The notes: generated by a model not told the origin, from the sequence alone. A stretch of DNA of 64,000 nucleotides from Cafeteria roenbergensis (GCA_008330645.1 VLTN01000085.1:1-64000), one strand, 5' to 3'; shown: positions 1 through 10,068, numbered from the stretch's first letter. A program made the numbers and translations.

Positions 1-8
1 AGAAGGCC

Positions 9-1660
9 GTGGGCCCGGACGGCAATGGTCGCGAAGCAGCTGGAGAGAACATCGCCGAGAAGGACCTGGATGCGCTCGTGTCATTTGTCCGAAGGGCGTT
101 GAGGAACGACCTCTCTGCCGAGGAGCGCAGGGTCCTCGGTCGTCAACCTGATGGCGATTCCCAAAGGGCAACGGCAAAGATCAGGCCGGTGGCCATGGTC
201 TCGGGCCTGGGCAAAGCTGGTGGGCAAGGTGGTGAACACCATCCTGGGGAAGCACGGATTGCTGGACCAGCTGCGCTTCCAGTTCCTGGGCTGCCGAGAC
301 GGGTCGTGCAGGCTGGTCCATGCTGTCCGTACGCGTTCGAGGAGGGAGAGATCAGAACGGTGTGGTAGCGTTGGACATGGCCAACGCCTACAACTCCGTC
401 TCCAGGCGCGCGATGATCGAGGAGGTGCGGCGGTTGGACGAGAAGCTCGTGCCGGCGGTGCTGGCGCTGTACGGCTCGTCCAGCCCGCTCCTCTTTGCCA
501 CGGACGAAGGCGAGGTCTTTGAGCTGAAGTCCAACAGGGGCGTGCGTCACGGCGACCCGGCAGCGGGCCGCACTGTTTGCGATCGCAGTGCACCCCTGGT
601 GGACGAGGGTGAGGCGCGCCTTCCCAGATGTGCTCATCTTGCAGATGGCCGACGACACGACGCTGGTGGGCCCGAGGAGGAGCGCCTTCAAGGCAGCCCA
701 GATGCTGGCCGAGCGGCTCAGCACGGTGGGGCTGCGGATGAACGCCGACAAGACCCAGGTGCTGTGCAACGAGGACAGCTCGAGAGAACCAAAGCCAGAA
801 ATTCGGCGGGAGATGAAGCGGAGTAGGGACGATCCAGGGTCCCCACCCTCGGTGCTGGAGGGGTGCCACCTCACCGAACGGAGCGTGGCGGTGCTGCAGT
901 GTCCTGTAGGGGAGGAACTCCCGCCGGAGGTGGCACTAGAGCACTCGATGAAGCGACTGGAGAAGGAGTTTCGGGCCGGGCCGCGGAGCGCCTGCTCGCG
1001 GGCATCGAGGTCTGCGGGCTCAAGCGGGCGCACCACCTGCTGCTGTCAGTGGTGGGCCAGAAGTTCAGCTACCTGCACAGAGCAGCGGGTGCGGCGGCGG
1101 GCCAGGAGCTGGCGGTGTTCCATGCGGCGCTGCTGGCCAACCTGTCGGCGGTTGCGCACAAGACAGAGCTGGATGCGATCGGCCACGCGCTCTCGGACGA
1201 GATGTGCACGGTGACCGAGGACGGCTTCCGTGAGGCCATGTCCAAGGCCATCGAGGCGCTTGTTCGGGGGCTGCCGGACGAGCACGCAAGGCGGGAGGCG
1301 TGGTGGGCGCTCCTGGGCCGGGAAGCCGACGGTGTGACTCGGCTCGCATCGGCAGCGTCCAACCCGGCCTTGAAGAAGGGAGGCTACGCTCAGATGAGGC
1401 TGGCAAAGATGCTGAGCAGGGGCTGCAAAGCCGGGGGCATGGGCCTGCCTGGCGTGGCGCAGTTCCGCTTCGAGGCGACAGCGGGCTTCATCGAGGCCGT
1501 TCGGGACATGCGGAAAGGGCGGTTCGAGATGGCACCACCGCCGGAGGAGGCCCTCGACGGACCCGGCACTGGTGGAGGCGGAGGCGAAGCGGCGTCGGGG
1601 AGTGGGTGCCGGAGCGGGACCAGCCAACGCCGGCGAGGCGGAAGCGGAGGATGAGTCGGG
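9..1660 (+). pseudogene. LINE reverse transcriptase region, broken by frameshifts
   Basis: Reverse transcriptase motifs can be read only by moving among all three forward frames. IRPVAMVSGLGK (~178-213) is in one frame and LVGKVVNTILGKHGLLDQ (~219-270) in another. The catalytic DMANAYNSVSR (~374-406) and GVRHGDPAAG (~538-567) are in a third. MADDTTLVGP (~643-672) and NADKTQVL follow after a further shift, and the helical thumb/linker (~980-1540) after another. The usual YADD box reads MADD here. These features are typical of LINE-type RTs (A box with D and S/R, GxRxGDP box, ADD box). Because of the frame changes no active RT can be made from this copy. Confidence 0.8.
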
Positions 1661-3692
1661 TGCGGCGGCTGCTGCAGCGGGCGGCACGCCGTGGGTGGAC
1701 CACCCGGCGGTCGGAGAGAGCGAGTCCAAGGAGGACTGCGAGGAGGGGCCGGCGCACGGGCAGCAGCTTGCAGGTACGCTGGACGGCTGGCTCGTCAGCG
1801 GTACGGGGGGAGCGGCTGAACCGGGGCATCAGCCAACACCGACAAGCGGAGGCCAGACGGTCGGCGGAGGTGCGGCTGCCGCCAGCGCGGCGGGAGCGGC
1901 GACCGAGATGACGACGGGCGGCGGCGGCGCAGCGGCAGCTAGTGCGGCTGGCGCTCCAACCGGCCAAGAGACATCTGATGCCGCACAGCCGAGAGCGGAT
2001 GCGGCACAGGTCTACTCGGTCAGGCGAACGCCGGCGATCGGGTTGGCCAGGGACGGACCCGACGCGGACGCGGACGGCAACGACCCCAACTGGAAGGGCA
2101 TCTCGCTCAAGAAACTCGTGAGGAGCTCGCTGAAGCGCTCAGACCGCAGCGATGCGACCAAGGAGGTGGGCGACATCCTGCTGCGATGCGAGGAGGTCGC
2201 CAAGGGAGCCTACCGGGACTACGAGCGGGACAGCAAGGAGTACAAGGACGCCTGCACCGAGGCACGGTACTTCAGGCCGGACAAGGACTGCGTCGTGGGC
2301 AAGGAGGCCGACCTTCATGACGCCAGGGTGAAGAAGCGCTACCAGCTGGCGCACGTGTGGAGGTCGGACATCGCGGGGGCTGTCGAGGGCCTGGAAGAGC
2401 TGCGCGCCGAGATCGAGGAGCTGGCGCTGGAGGCGATGATGGAGCTCAGATCTGACGACGAGTCGTCGGATGACATGGAGGCAACTGCAAACCTGGTGGA
2501 GGAGTTCATCAGGGCATGCAAGGGAGCCCGCTGCCTGGCCGCAGCGACAGGGTTCGAGGGCTTCTTGCCCGACACCCTGGGTAAGCTGCCGGGCGAGCTG
2601 AAGGCCAAGCTCCGCAAGTGCCTGTACGGCGACGGGGTGACGGCGCGGGCGAACGAGCAGACCGAGGCGCCCTGGCAGCGCAAGATGGTGCTGCACCACG
2701 ATGACATGCTGCGCATCAAGCACGAGTGCGCCTTCCTGCGCCGGCTGGCCAAGGCGCGCAGGGCCTGCACAGCACGCTGCAGGGCCGAGGCGCTGGCCAA
2801 GGGCACGACGGAGAAGCGTGTCGCCAACATCGACGACCCGGCCATGTTCCGCGTCATGAGCGACCTGGTCGCGTTCCGGGAGGCATGCGTGCCGGGAACA
2901 CACTACTGGCTCCGCAACACGATGATGGGACCCCGCGGGCTCACGGACGAGGAGTTTGCGGTGGTGGAACGCTACCGCATCGGAGCCTCCGAGGCCGACC
3001 ACGTGGTGCCGGACGGCGTGTCGATCAACTGCGCGTGCATGCAGCGAGACACCACCGCGAGAGGCACCGTCCACATCGGCGGGGTCTCCGGCGTGGCACA
3101 TCACCTGGCGCGCTGCCGCTGCGGCAAGGGCTCCACCATCCGGGCGCACAACGACGTCCGCGACGTCCTGCACGCGGCGGTGCGCTCGGCGGGGCTGCAG
3201 TCGGTGGTGGAGCCCTCCAGCTGGCAGGACGGTCAGGCGCGCTTCGGGTCCCAGCCGGGGTCCAGCGAGGCCGCGCGCAAGCGACCGGACCTGCGGGTGC
3301 ACGTCGACTTCGAGACCACCTGTCTCGTCGACGTGCAGATCACCTCGGCGGTGAGCAAGTCCTACGTGACGCAGGGCCTGCAGAACATGGACGCCTTTCT
3401 CGAGCGCCGTGAGAATGACAAGATGAGGGAGTACAAGAAGAGCTCAGCTACAAAGGACAACATGAGCTCCATTGTGCCCTTCGTCATCACGACCACGGGA
3501 CGCATGGGACCGGCGGCCTTCGCCTTCCTCAAGAAGGTGGCGGACACGGCCTTCGGCGACCGGCCGAGGGAGCGTGCGCGCTGGGCCTTTCGCTGGCTGT
3601 CGAGGCTGAACGAGGTCATCGCCAAGGGACTGGCGACCCAGCTGATCGGGCAGACGCAGTACCTGCGACAGCAGGTGGAGCGTTTGCGGTGA
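1572..3692 (+). CDS. LINE C-terminal frame: zinc cluster plus restriction-like endonuclease (copy A)
   Basis: This is an open stretch of about 706 codons without a true ATG at its left end; it is the C-terminal part of the LINE polyprotein, entered by a frame change. The first ~200 residues are Ala/Gly-rich and probably disordered. The middle is helical and charged. Around residues 485-525 is a Cys/His cluster (CAC, then HHLARCRCGKG) followed by IRAHNDVRD, like the zinc knuckle before the nuclease of R2-type elements. RPDLRVHVDFE and LVDVQIT are the expected RPD...D restriction-like endonuclease core that nicks the target. The frame ends QQVERLR and is followed by ~200 bp of 3' UTR. Confidence 0.7.
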   Translation: MEAEAKRRRGVGAGAGPANAGEAEAEDESGAAAAAAGGTPWVDHPAVGESESKEDCEEGPAHGQQLAGTLDGWLVSGTGGAAEPGHQPTPTSGGQTVGGGAAAASAAGAATEMTTGGGGAAAASAAGAPTGQETSDAAQPRADAAQVYSVRRTPAIGLARDGPDADADGNDPNWKGISLKKLVRSSLKRSDRSDATKEVGDILLRCEEVAKGAYRDYERDSKEYKDACTEARYFRPDKDCVVGKEADLHDARVKKRYQLAHVWRSDIAGAVEGLEELRAEIEELALEAMMELRSDDESSDDMEATANLVEEFIRACKGARCLAAATGFEGFLPDTLGKLPGELKAKLRKCLYGDGVTARANEQTEAPWQRKMVLHHDDMLRIKHECAFLRRLAKARRACTARCRAEALAKGTTEKRVANIDDPAMFRVMSDLVAFREACVPGTHYWLRNTMMGPRGLTDEEFAVVERYRIGASEADHVVPDGVSINCACMQRDTTARGTVHIGGVSGVAHHLARCRCGKGSTIRAHNDVRDVLHAAVRSAGLQSVVEPSSWQDGQARFGSQPGSSEAARKRPDLRVHVDFETTCLVDVQITSAVSKSYVTQGLQNMDAFLERRENDKMREYKKSSATKDNMSSIVPFVITTTGRMGPAAFAFLKKVADTAFGDRPRERARWAFRWLSRLNEVIAKGLATQLIGQTQYLRQQVERLR

Positions 3693-3860
3693 GCAGGGGC
3701 GGCTGAGTGGCGACTCGTGGCAGTGTGATGGGAGTGATCTGGGACTTGAGACTTGGGATTGTGGGTTTGGCGCGGTTTGTGATTCATCGGTGATGGAGTT
3801 GCTGGATTGGTGATTGGTGAGTCTGTGAATCGAGTGTGTGGTATGGTTACGCGAGTTTTC

Positions 3861-3882
3861 GACCCCCCCCAACGATGTTCAT
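3861..3882 (+). repeat. LINE 3' tail motif, copy A
   Basis: The motif GACCCCCCCC then AACGATGTTCAT closes copy A. The same string ends copies B (4900-4921), C (5172-5193) and D (7515-7536), and a variant stands alone at 10629-10652. Each following copy begins within about 8 bp of the motif. Confidence 0.85.
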
Positions 3883-3888
3883 CCGTGT

Positions 3889-4922
3889 TATGAGCGACCT
3901 GGTCGCGTTCCGGGAGGCATGCGTGCCGGGAACACACTACTGGCTCCGCAACACGATGATGGGACCCCGCGGGCTCACGGACGAGGAGTTTGCGGTGGTG
4001 GAACGCTACCGCTACCGCATCGGAGCCTCCGAGGCCGACCACGTGGTGCCGGACGGCGTGTCGATCAACTGCGCGTGCATGCAGCGAGACACCACCGCGA
4101 GAGGCACCGTCCACATCGGCGGGGTCTCCGGCGTGGCACACCACCTGGCGCGTTGCCGCTGCGGCAAGGGCTCCACCATCCGGGCGCACAACGACGTCCG
4201 CGACGTCCTGCACGCGGCGGTGCGCTCGGCGGGGCTGCAGTCGGTGGTGGAGCCCTCCAGCTGCAGGACGGTCAGACGCGCTTCGGGATCCCAGCCGGGT
4301 CCAGCGAGGCCGCGCGCAAGCGACCGGACCTGCGGGTGCACGTCGACTTCGAGACCACCCGTCTCGTCGACGTGCAGATCACCTCGGCGGTGAGCAAGTC
4401 CTACGTGACGCAGGGCCTGCAGAACATGGACGCCTTTCTCGAGCGCCGTGAGAATGACAAGATGAGGGAGTACAAGAAGAGCTCAGCTACAAAGGACAAC
4501 ATGAGCTCCATTGTGCCCTTCGTCATCACGACCACGGGACGCATGGGACCGGCGGCCTTCGCCTTCCTCAAGAAGGTGGCGGACACGGCCTTCGGCGACC
4601 GGCCGAGGGAGCGTGCGCGCTGGGCCTTCCGCTGGCTGTCGAGGCTGAACGAGGTCATCGCCAAGGGACTGGCGACCCAGCTGATCGGGCAGACGCAGTA
4701 CCTGCGACAGCAGGTGGAGCGTATGCGGTGAGCAGGGGCGGCTGAGTGGCGACTCGAGGCAGTGTGATGGCAGGGATCTGGGATTTGAGACTTGGGATTG
4801 TGGGTTTGGCGCGGTTTGTGACTCATTGGTGATGGAGTTGCTGGATTGGTGATTGGTGAGTCTGTGAATCGAGTGTGTGGCATGGTTTTGCGAGCTTTTG
4901 ACCCCCCCCAACGATGTTCATT
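3889..4922 (+). mobile_element. LINE copy B, 5'-truncated
   Basis: The copy starts directly after the tail of copy A (ATGTTCATCCG) at a point matching ~2857 of copy A, so about 2.9 kb of 5' sequence is missing. It carries the zinc cluster, the endonuclease region and the 3' UTR, nearly identical to copy A. Differences include a duplicated TACCGC (~4011-4016), which repeats the codons for Tyr-Arg, and single-base changes near 4260-4300 that move the nuclease into another frame from its zinc cluster. It is therefore non-functional. Loss of the 5' end is the normal result of incomplete reverse transcription. Confidence 0.85.
4900..4921 (+). repeat. LINE 3' tail motif, copy B
   Basis: Same C-run plus AACGATGTTCAT as at the end of copy A; it is followed by ~50 bp of other sequence and then by copy C. 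Confidence 0.85.
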
Positions 4923-5193
4923 CATTAACCCCCCTGCTGCTGTCCCCCAAGATGTTCATCCTAATCCCTCACCTGCGGGTGCAGCAGGTGGAGCGTAATG
5001 CGGTGAGCAGGGGCGGCTGAGTGGCGACTCGAGGCTGTGATGGAGTGATCTGGGACTTGAGACTTGGGATTGCGGGTTTGGCGCGGTTTGTGATTCATCG
5101 GTGATGGAGTTGCTGGATTGGTGATTGGTGAGTCTGTGAATCGAGTGTGTGGCATGGTTACGCGAGTTTTCGACCCCCCCCAACGATGTTCAT
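4923..5193 (+). mobile_element. LINE copy C, only the 3' end
   Basis: About 50 bp of non-LINE sequence (~4923-4972) contains a degenerate tail motif CCCCCAAGATGTTCAT (~4944-4959). Then comes a very short copy beginning GCAGCAGGTGGAGCG and running through the 3' UTR to the C-rich tail. It matches copy A from about 3672 to its end. This is an extreme 5' truncation and codes for nothing. Confidence 0.75.
5172..5193 (+). repeat. LINE 3' tail motif, copy C
   Basis: Same motif; copy D starts at the next base. Confidence 0.85.
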
Positions 5194-5820
5194 TCGCCGG
5201 AGGAGGCCCTCGACGGACCCGGCACTGGTGGAGGCGGAGGCGAAGCGGCGTCGGGGAGTGGTGCCGGAGCGGGACCAGCCAACGCCGGCGAGGCGGAAGC
5301 GGAGGATGAGTCGGGTGCGGCGGCTGCTGCAGCGGGCGGCACGCCGTGGGTGGACCACCCGGCGGTCGGAGAGAGCGAGTCCAAGGAGGACTGCGAGGAG
5401 GGCCCGGCGCACGGGCAGCAGCTTGCAGGTACGCTGGACGGGTGGCTCGTCAGCGGTACGGGGGAGCGGCTGAACCGGAGCATCAGCCAACACCGACAAG
5501 CGGAGGCCAGACGGTCGGCGGAGGTGCGGCTGCCGCCAGCGCGGCGGGAGCGGCGACCGAGATGACGACGAGCGGCGGCGGCGCAGCGGCAGCTAGTGCG
5601 GCTGGCGCTCCAACCGGCCAAGAGACATCTGATGCCGCACAGCCGAGAGCGGATGCGGCACAGGTCTACTCGGTCAGGCGAACGCCGGCGATCGGGTTGG
5701 CCAGGGACGGACCCGACGCGGACGCGGACGGCAACGACCCCAACTGGAAGGGCATCTCGCTCAAGAAACTCGTGAGCGAGCTCGCTGAAGCGCTCAGACC
5801 GCAGCGATGCGACCAAGGAG

Positions 5821-7347
5821 GTGGGCGACATCCTGCTGCGATGCGAGGAGGTCGCCAAGGGAGCCTACCGGGACTACGAGCGGGACAGCAAGGAGTACAA
5901 GGACGCCTGCACCGAGGCACGGTACTTCAGGCCGGACAAGGACTGCGTCGTGGGCAAGGAGGCCGACCTTCATGCCGCCAGGGTGAAGAAGCGCTACCAG
6001 CTGGCGCACGTGTGGAGGTCGGACATCGCGGGGGCTGTCGAGGGCCTGGAAGAGCTGCGCGCCGAGATCGAGGAGCTGGCGCTGGAGGCGATGATGGAGC
6101 TCAGATCTGACGACGAGTCGTCGGATGACATGGAGGCAACTGCAAACCTGGTGGAGGAGTTCATCAGGGCATGCAAGGGAGCCCGCTGCCTGGCCGCAGC
6201 GACAGGGTTCGAGGGCTTCTTGCCCGACACCCTGGGTAAGCTGCCGGGCGAGCTGAAGGCCAAGCTCCGCAAGTGCCTGTACGGCGACGGGGTGACGGCG
6301 CGGGCGAACGAGCAGACCGAGGCGCCCTGGCAGCGCAAGATGGTGCTGCACCACGACGACATGCTGCGCATCAAGCACGAGTGTGTCTTCCTGCGCCGGC
6401 TGGCCAAGGCGCGCAGGGCCTGCACAGCACGCTGCAGGGCCGAGGCGCTGGCCAAGGGCACGACGGAGAAGCGTGTCGCCAACATCGACGACCCGGCCAT
6501 GCTGCGCGTCATGAGCGACCTGGTCGCGTTCCGAGAGGCATGCGTGCCGGGAACACACTACTGGCTCCGCAACACGATGATGGGACCCCGCGGGCTCACG
6601 GACGAGGAGTTCGCGGTGGTGGAACGCTACCGCATCGGAGCCTCCGAGGCCGACCACGTGGTGCCAGACGGCGTGTCGATCAACTGCGCGTGCGTGCAGC
6701 GGGACACCACCGCGAGAGGCACCGTCCACATCGGCGGGGTCTCCGGCGTGGCACATCACCTGGCGCGTTGCCGCTGCGGCAAGGGCTCCACCATCCGGGC
6801 GCACAACGACGTCCGCGACGTCCTGCACGCGGCGGTGCGCTCGGCGGGGCTGCAGTCGGTGGTGGAGCCCTCCAGCTGGCAGGACGGTCAGGCGCGCTTT
6901 GGGTCCCAGCCGGGGTCCAGCGAGGCCGCGCGCAAGCGACCGGACCTGCGGGTGCACGTCGACTTCGAGACCACCCGTCTCGTCGACGTGCAGATCACCT
7001 CGGCGGTGAGCAAGTCCTACGTGACGCAGGGCCTGCAGAACATGGACGCCTTTCTCGAGCGCCGTGAGAATGACAAGATGAGGGAGTACAAGAAGAGCTC
7101 AGCTACAAAGGACAACATGAGCTCCATTGTGCCCTTCGTCATCACGACCACGGGACGCATGGGACCGGCGGCCTTCGCCTTCCTCAAGAAGGTGGCGGAC
7201 ACGGCCTTCGGCGACCGGCCGAGGGAGCGTGCGCGCTGGGCCTTCCGCTGGCTGTCGAGGCTGAACGAGGTCATCGCCAAGGGACTGGCGACCCAGCTGA
7301 TCGGGCAGACGCAGTACCTGCGACAGCAGGTGGAGCGTTTGCGGTGA
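5821..7347 (+). CDS. LINE endonuclease frame of copy D (fragment)
   Basis: This open frame of 508 codons corresponds to the C-terminal two thirds of the copy A frame. It includes the same Cys/His cluster (one Met to Val change beside the first pair, CACVQ) and the same RPDLRV...LVDVQI nuclease core, with FETTRL where copy A has FETTCL. It has no ATG at its left end and is a remnant of a longer polyprotein. The nuclease domain itself looks intact. Confidence 0.65.
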   Translation: MGDILLRCEEVAKGAYRDYERDSKEYKDACTEARYFRPDKDCVVGKEADLHAARVKKRYQLAHVWRSDIAGAVEGLEELRAEIEELALEAMMELRSDDESSDDMEATANLVEEFIRACKGARCLAAATGFEGFLPDTLGKLPGELKAKLRKCLYGDGVTARANEQTEAPWQRKMVLHHDDMLRIKHECVFLRRLAKARRACTARCRAEALAKGTTEKRVANIDDPAMLRVMSDLVAFREACVPGTHYWLRNTMMGPRGLTDEEFAVVERYRIGASEADHVVPDGVSINCACVQRDTTARGTVHIGGVSGVAHHLARCRCGKGSTIRAHNDVRDVLHAAVRSAGLQSVVEPSSWQDGQARFGSQPGSSEAARKRPDLRVHVDFETTRLVDVQITSAVSKSYVTQGLQNMDAFLERRENDKMREYKKSSATKDNMSSIVPFVITTTGRMGPAAFAFLKKVADTAFGDRPRERARWAFRWLSRLNEVIAKGLATQLIGQTQYLRQQVERLR

Positions 7348-7514
7348 GCAGGGGCGGCTGAGTGGCGACTCGAGGCAGTGTGATGGGAGTGATCTGGGCT
7401 TGGGACTTGGGATTGTGGGTTTGGCGCGGTTTGTGATTCATCGGTGATGGAGTTGCTGGATTGGTGATTGATGAGTCTGTGAATCGAGTGTGTGGCATGG
7501 TGACGCGAGTTTTT

Positions 7515-7536
7515 GACCCCCCCCAACGATGTTCAT
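7515..7536 (+). repeat. LINE 3' tail motif, copy D
   Basis: Same motif; it marks the right end of the array, after which unrelated sequence begins (AGCAAGGCATACGGG). Confidence 0.85.
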
Positions 7537-7538
7537 AG

Positions 7539-7925
7539 CAAGGCATACGGGCTCGTGCCCCCGTGCTGCCTGTGTGGTGGCTTCAGTTAAGTGCCTGGAA
7601 CGGGCGAAAAGGGCGGTGGCTTTGTACGGCCACGGCGCTGGTGCCGACACGAGGCTCACCGACAGGCCCCGGCCTTGTGTGCGCAACGCTGGCGCCTTCT
7701 GACTGCACAATGCAGCCATTTACCATGCCATACCTCTTGGATGGGCCCGGCTTCATGTGCAAGCTGACGCGCATGAGCTCTTCCCTTCCTGCACCTGCAT
7801 GCACGACACACGTGCAGCCGCTGCATCTTCTACATGCCTTCAGATTGTCTCACAATGGACTTGCGCAGCCCCCCGGCAAGCGACCAAAGACTCCCGACAG
7901 TGGTGCATGGCTTCACAGTTAGATC
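7539..7925. other. Non-coding spacer between LINE array and first direct repeat
   Basis: About 390 bp of lower-GC sequence. I see no conserved coding signal, no repeat shared with the rest of the window and no RNA gene. Confidence 0.5.
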
Positions 7926-8447
7926 CGGTAATGCCTCCGACTCGTCCTGGTGCGTGTGATCGTGGGGAATGGCGATCACGCATCCAGTAGTGGCCAAACG
8001 GGCACCTGCTAGGTGTCCGGCGCCAGCGGGCTGGGAGTGGCGGTGCCTTGCTCGGAGACTGCACCCACAGGGGCACTGAAACCTCGCAAGCCACCTCCCA
8101 GCCTGCCGCGGGATGGGCGGGCGGGTCACGAATGCGGCTTTGGTCTCTCGCACAACCTCAATGCCGACCGCAACGGGCCCTGGAGTGCTGTGCGAACGTT
8201 CGCAAGGCACGGAAGGCAGAGCGGGGCGCACGCTGCGCGCGCCTTGCCGGCGAGCTGCTTGTCTTGGCCGCCGGTGCGGGCGGGTAGACTCGAGCTCGGG
8301 GCCCTCTGGGTCACGTCGGGGGCAACCCCAGCACGCTGTGGGGAAGCCGCGTAGCCCAAGAGAGTGTCGAGACGATGCCAGATGGCTCGTCTGTTTTGTC
8401 GGGGTAGAATCTACGTCTGCGGACAAATATGAAACCAACCGGGCTAC
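7926..8447 (+). repeat. ~520-bp direct repeat, left copy
   Basis: The block from ~7926 (CGACTCGTCCTGGTGCGTG) to ~8447 (GGACAAATATGAAACCAACC) recurs at 10086-10605 in the same orientation, more than 90% identical by eye with a few substitutions and 1-2 bp indels. Inside is an inverted repeat with arms GTGATCG and CGATCAC around a 10-nt loop (~7957-7980). I find no coding frame in it. It is not the LINE. Class unknown: a local duplication around the ankyrin gene or ends of an unrecognised element. Confidence 0.85.
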
Positions 8448-8917
8448 CGAACGCGAGCGGCCGCCGCCCTCTGACCCCGGGCCCGCTCTGCCCCACGGCA
8501 AGCGCGGGCCATCCGACCCGCTTGCAAGCTCGCCCTCTAGGCGGGCACACCGGTTTGACACCGCGTGGGGCTCACCGGCCGCACCCCGTACCCGCTGCAC
8601 GCTCGCGCCCCGAGTGGTGTGTGTGTGTGCTCGATTCGATCGTTTGACCCCTCCCTCCCGTCCCTCGGGCCACCGCGTGTGGTCCCCGCCGCGCCGAGCT
8701 TTAGCCATTTTGGTCAACACCGGTCCTTCACCAGCACGTGGCCTCTCAACGCCCATGCAGGCCAGCATGTTCGCTGAATACTCGCCCTCCACAGGTTTGT
8801 TGCAACATAATTGCTCTGCTCGCGTCCACGGCATTTTCCACTGCTGCACAGCGCGGAGCACGACGTTCCAGCGCGAGCGCGTCCCCGCCGCGCCTCGGCC
8901 CTTGGAAGCCAGCGCGC
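8448..8917. other. Upstream region of the ankyrin-repeat gene
   Basis: About 470 bp between the left direct repeat and the proposed first exon. It should hold the promoter and 5' UTR. I see no conserved coding signal and no clear core-promoter element. Confidence 0.4.
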
Positions 8918-10068
8918 ATGGCGGATCTGGCAGGTGAGGCTTGCAGCGGTGCCCGGGGAGTGCTGGCAGGGGAGGCGGCAGACTGCCTTGCCGTTTGGGC
9001 TTGCGTTGCCGTCTCCGCCCGCGTGCGTCGTCGGCGCTCGCGCATGCCCGCCATGAGTCCAGGGCCTGCCGCGACTCGATGAGGTTGAGGTGCTCGCGGC
9101 AGGGATAGGTGTGGCAAGCAAGCTCGGCGGCCACGCGTTGGTTTGATGGCGCAGGACTCGGCCGCGAAATGCTCGAGGCCGCGCGGCGCGGCGATGCTGT
9201 GCGGCTCGGGGCGCTAATTGCAGAGGGTCGGGGCCTTGAGGACGTGTGTGACGAGCTGGGACGGACGCCTCTTCTCATCGCTTGCGAGAACGGCCACGAC
9301 GCGGTGGTGCGGCTGCTTGTGGAGGCTGGGGCGGATGTGAACACGGCCACGACGGACGACGGCGCAACGCCTCTCTTCATGGCATGCCAGAACGGCCACG
9401 GCGCGGTGGTGCGGCTGCTTGTGGAGGCCGGGGCGGATGTGAACAAGGCCACGACGGACGACGGCACAACGCCTCTCTACGTCGCATGCACGAACGGCCA
9501 CGATGCGGCGGCGCGGCTGCTTGTGGAGGCTGGGGCGGATGTGAACAAGGCCCTAACGAGCACCGGGGCGACGCCTCTCTACGTGGCATGCCAGAACGGC
9601 CACGACGCGGTGGTGCGGCTGATTCTGGAGGCCGGGGCGGATGTGAACAAGGCAACGACGAATGACGGCTCGACGCCGCTCGTAGCAGCTTGCCGCAGGC
9701 CAGGCACCCGACTGGTGCGCCACCTCCTTGCCGCCGGCGCCGACCCGTGCATCTCGGACAGGCAGGGCAAGTCGCCGCTCGAGGTGGCGGCGTTCCAGTG
9801 TCGCAGCGCCGCGGCAGTTCGGCTGCTGCGGGAAGCTGGCGCGCCCGCGCCGTCATCTGGTGCCTCCGCCTCGGCAGGCCTCGCGACGCTGCAGCGCTCT
9901 GGCCACACGGACGTCATTGAGGCGCTTATGACGCCAACGCTATGGGAGCGGCGGTGTCGGCTCCTGGCCTGGCGGACGAGCGTCCAAAGCCGCATGCGCG
10001 ACCGTGCATCAGCAGCGTGCGTTGCGACTCATGAGCGCGTGTCGTCCAGCGAATCCGCCGTGGTTTGA
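8918..10068 (+). CDS. Ankyrin-repeat protein (two exons: 8918-8933, 9155-10068)
   Basis: The long frame has no ATG before 9169. A 16-nt exon starting ATGGCGGATCTGGCAG has a strong donor (GTGAGG), and acceptor GATGGCGCAG at 9154 restores phase, giving a 309-residue protein beginning MADLAGLGREMLEAARRG. About seven ankyrin repeats cover residues 9-240. The central four (about 40-174) carry the canonical G-TPL-AC-NGH and VRLLVEAGADVN elements and are almost identical in DNA. The C terminus (~250-309) is not ankyrin. Ankyrin repeats bind proteins, but the partner is unknown. The gene sits between two 520-bp direct repeats. If the mini-exon is wrong, the ATG at 9169 gives 299 residues. The ankyrin identity is certain; the first exon is inference. 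Confidence 0.8.

Larger units (their letters stand above)
1..3888 (+). mobile_element. LINE (non-LTR retrotransposon) copy A, 5' end outside window
   Basis: This is the longest of four head-to-tail copies. It encodes, in order, a reverse transcriptase region (about 150-1000), a helical linker, an Ala/Gly-rich stretch, a cysteine/histidine cluster (about 3028-3130) and a restriction-like endonuclease signature (RPDLRV then LVDVQI, about 3280-3350). RT followed by a zinc cluster and a PD-(D/E)xK-like nuclease is the order of R2/NeSL/CRE-type LINEs. The 3' UTR (3693-3888) ends in a C-rich tail and the next copy starts directly after it. The reading frame changes at least five times before 1660, so this copy is dead. 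The 5' end lies left of the window. Confidence 0.85.
5194..7538 (+). mobile_element. LINE copy D, 5'-truncated
   Basis: The copy starts at CGCCGGAGGAGGCC directly after the tail of copy C and matches copy A from ~1541 onward. It keeps the Ala/Gly-rich linker, the zinc cluster, the endonuclease and the 3' UTR, ending in the same C-rich tail at 7515-7536. It lacks the reverse transcriptase. Compared with copy A it has an extra base near 5777 (GTGAGCGAG versus GTGAGGAG), so the linker and nuclease are in different frames. Identity to copy A is very high by eye, which implies recent insertion. Confidence 0.85.

Noticed and set aside
2139-3302. Minus-strand frames opposite the LINE endonuclease (also 5794-6957)
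   Set aside because: Mirror images of the LINE coding frame, repeated in each copy.
1-7538. LINE array as a simple tandem duplication
   Set aside because: Copies begin at different internal points (~1541, ~2857 and ~3672 of copy A), which fits separate truncated insertions.
7830-9467. Minus-strand open frame of ~545 codons across the left direct repeat and ankyrin exon
   Set aside because: It is antisense to the ankyrin repeats and runs through non-coding repeat sequence; composition only.
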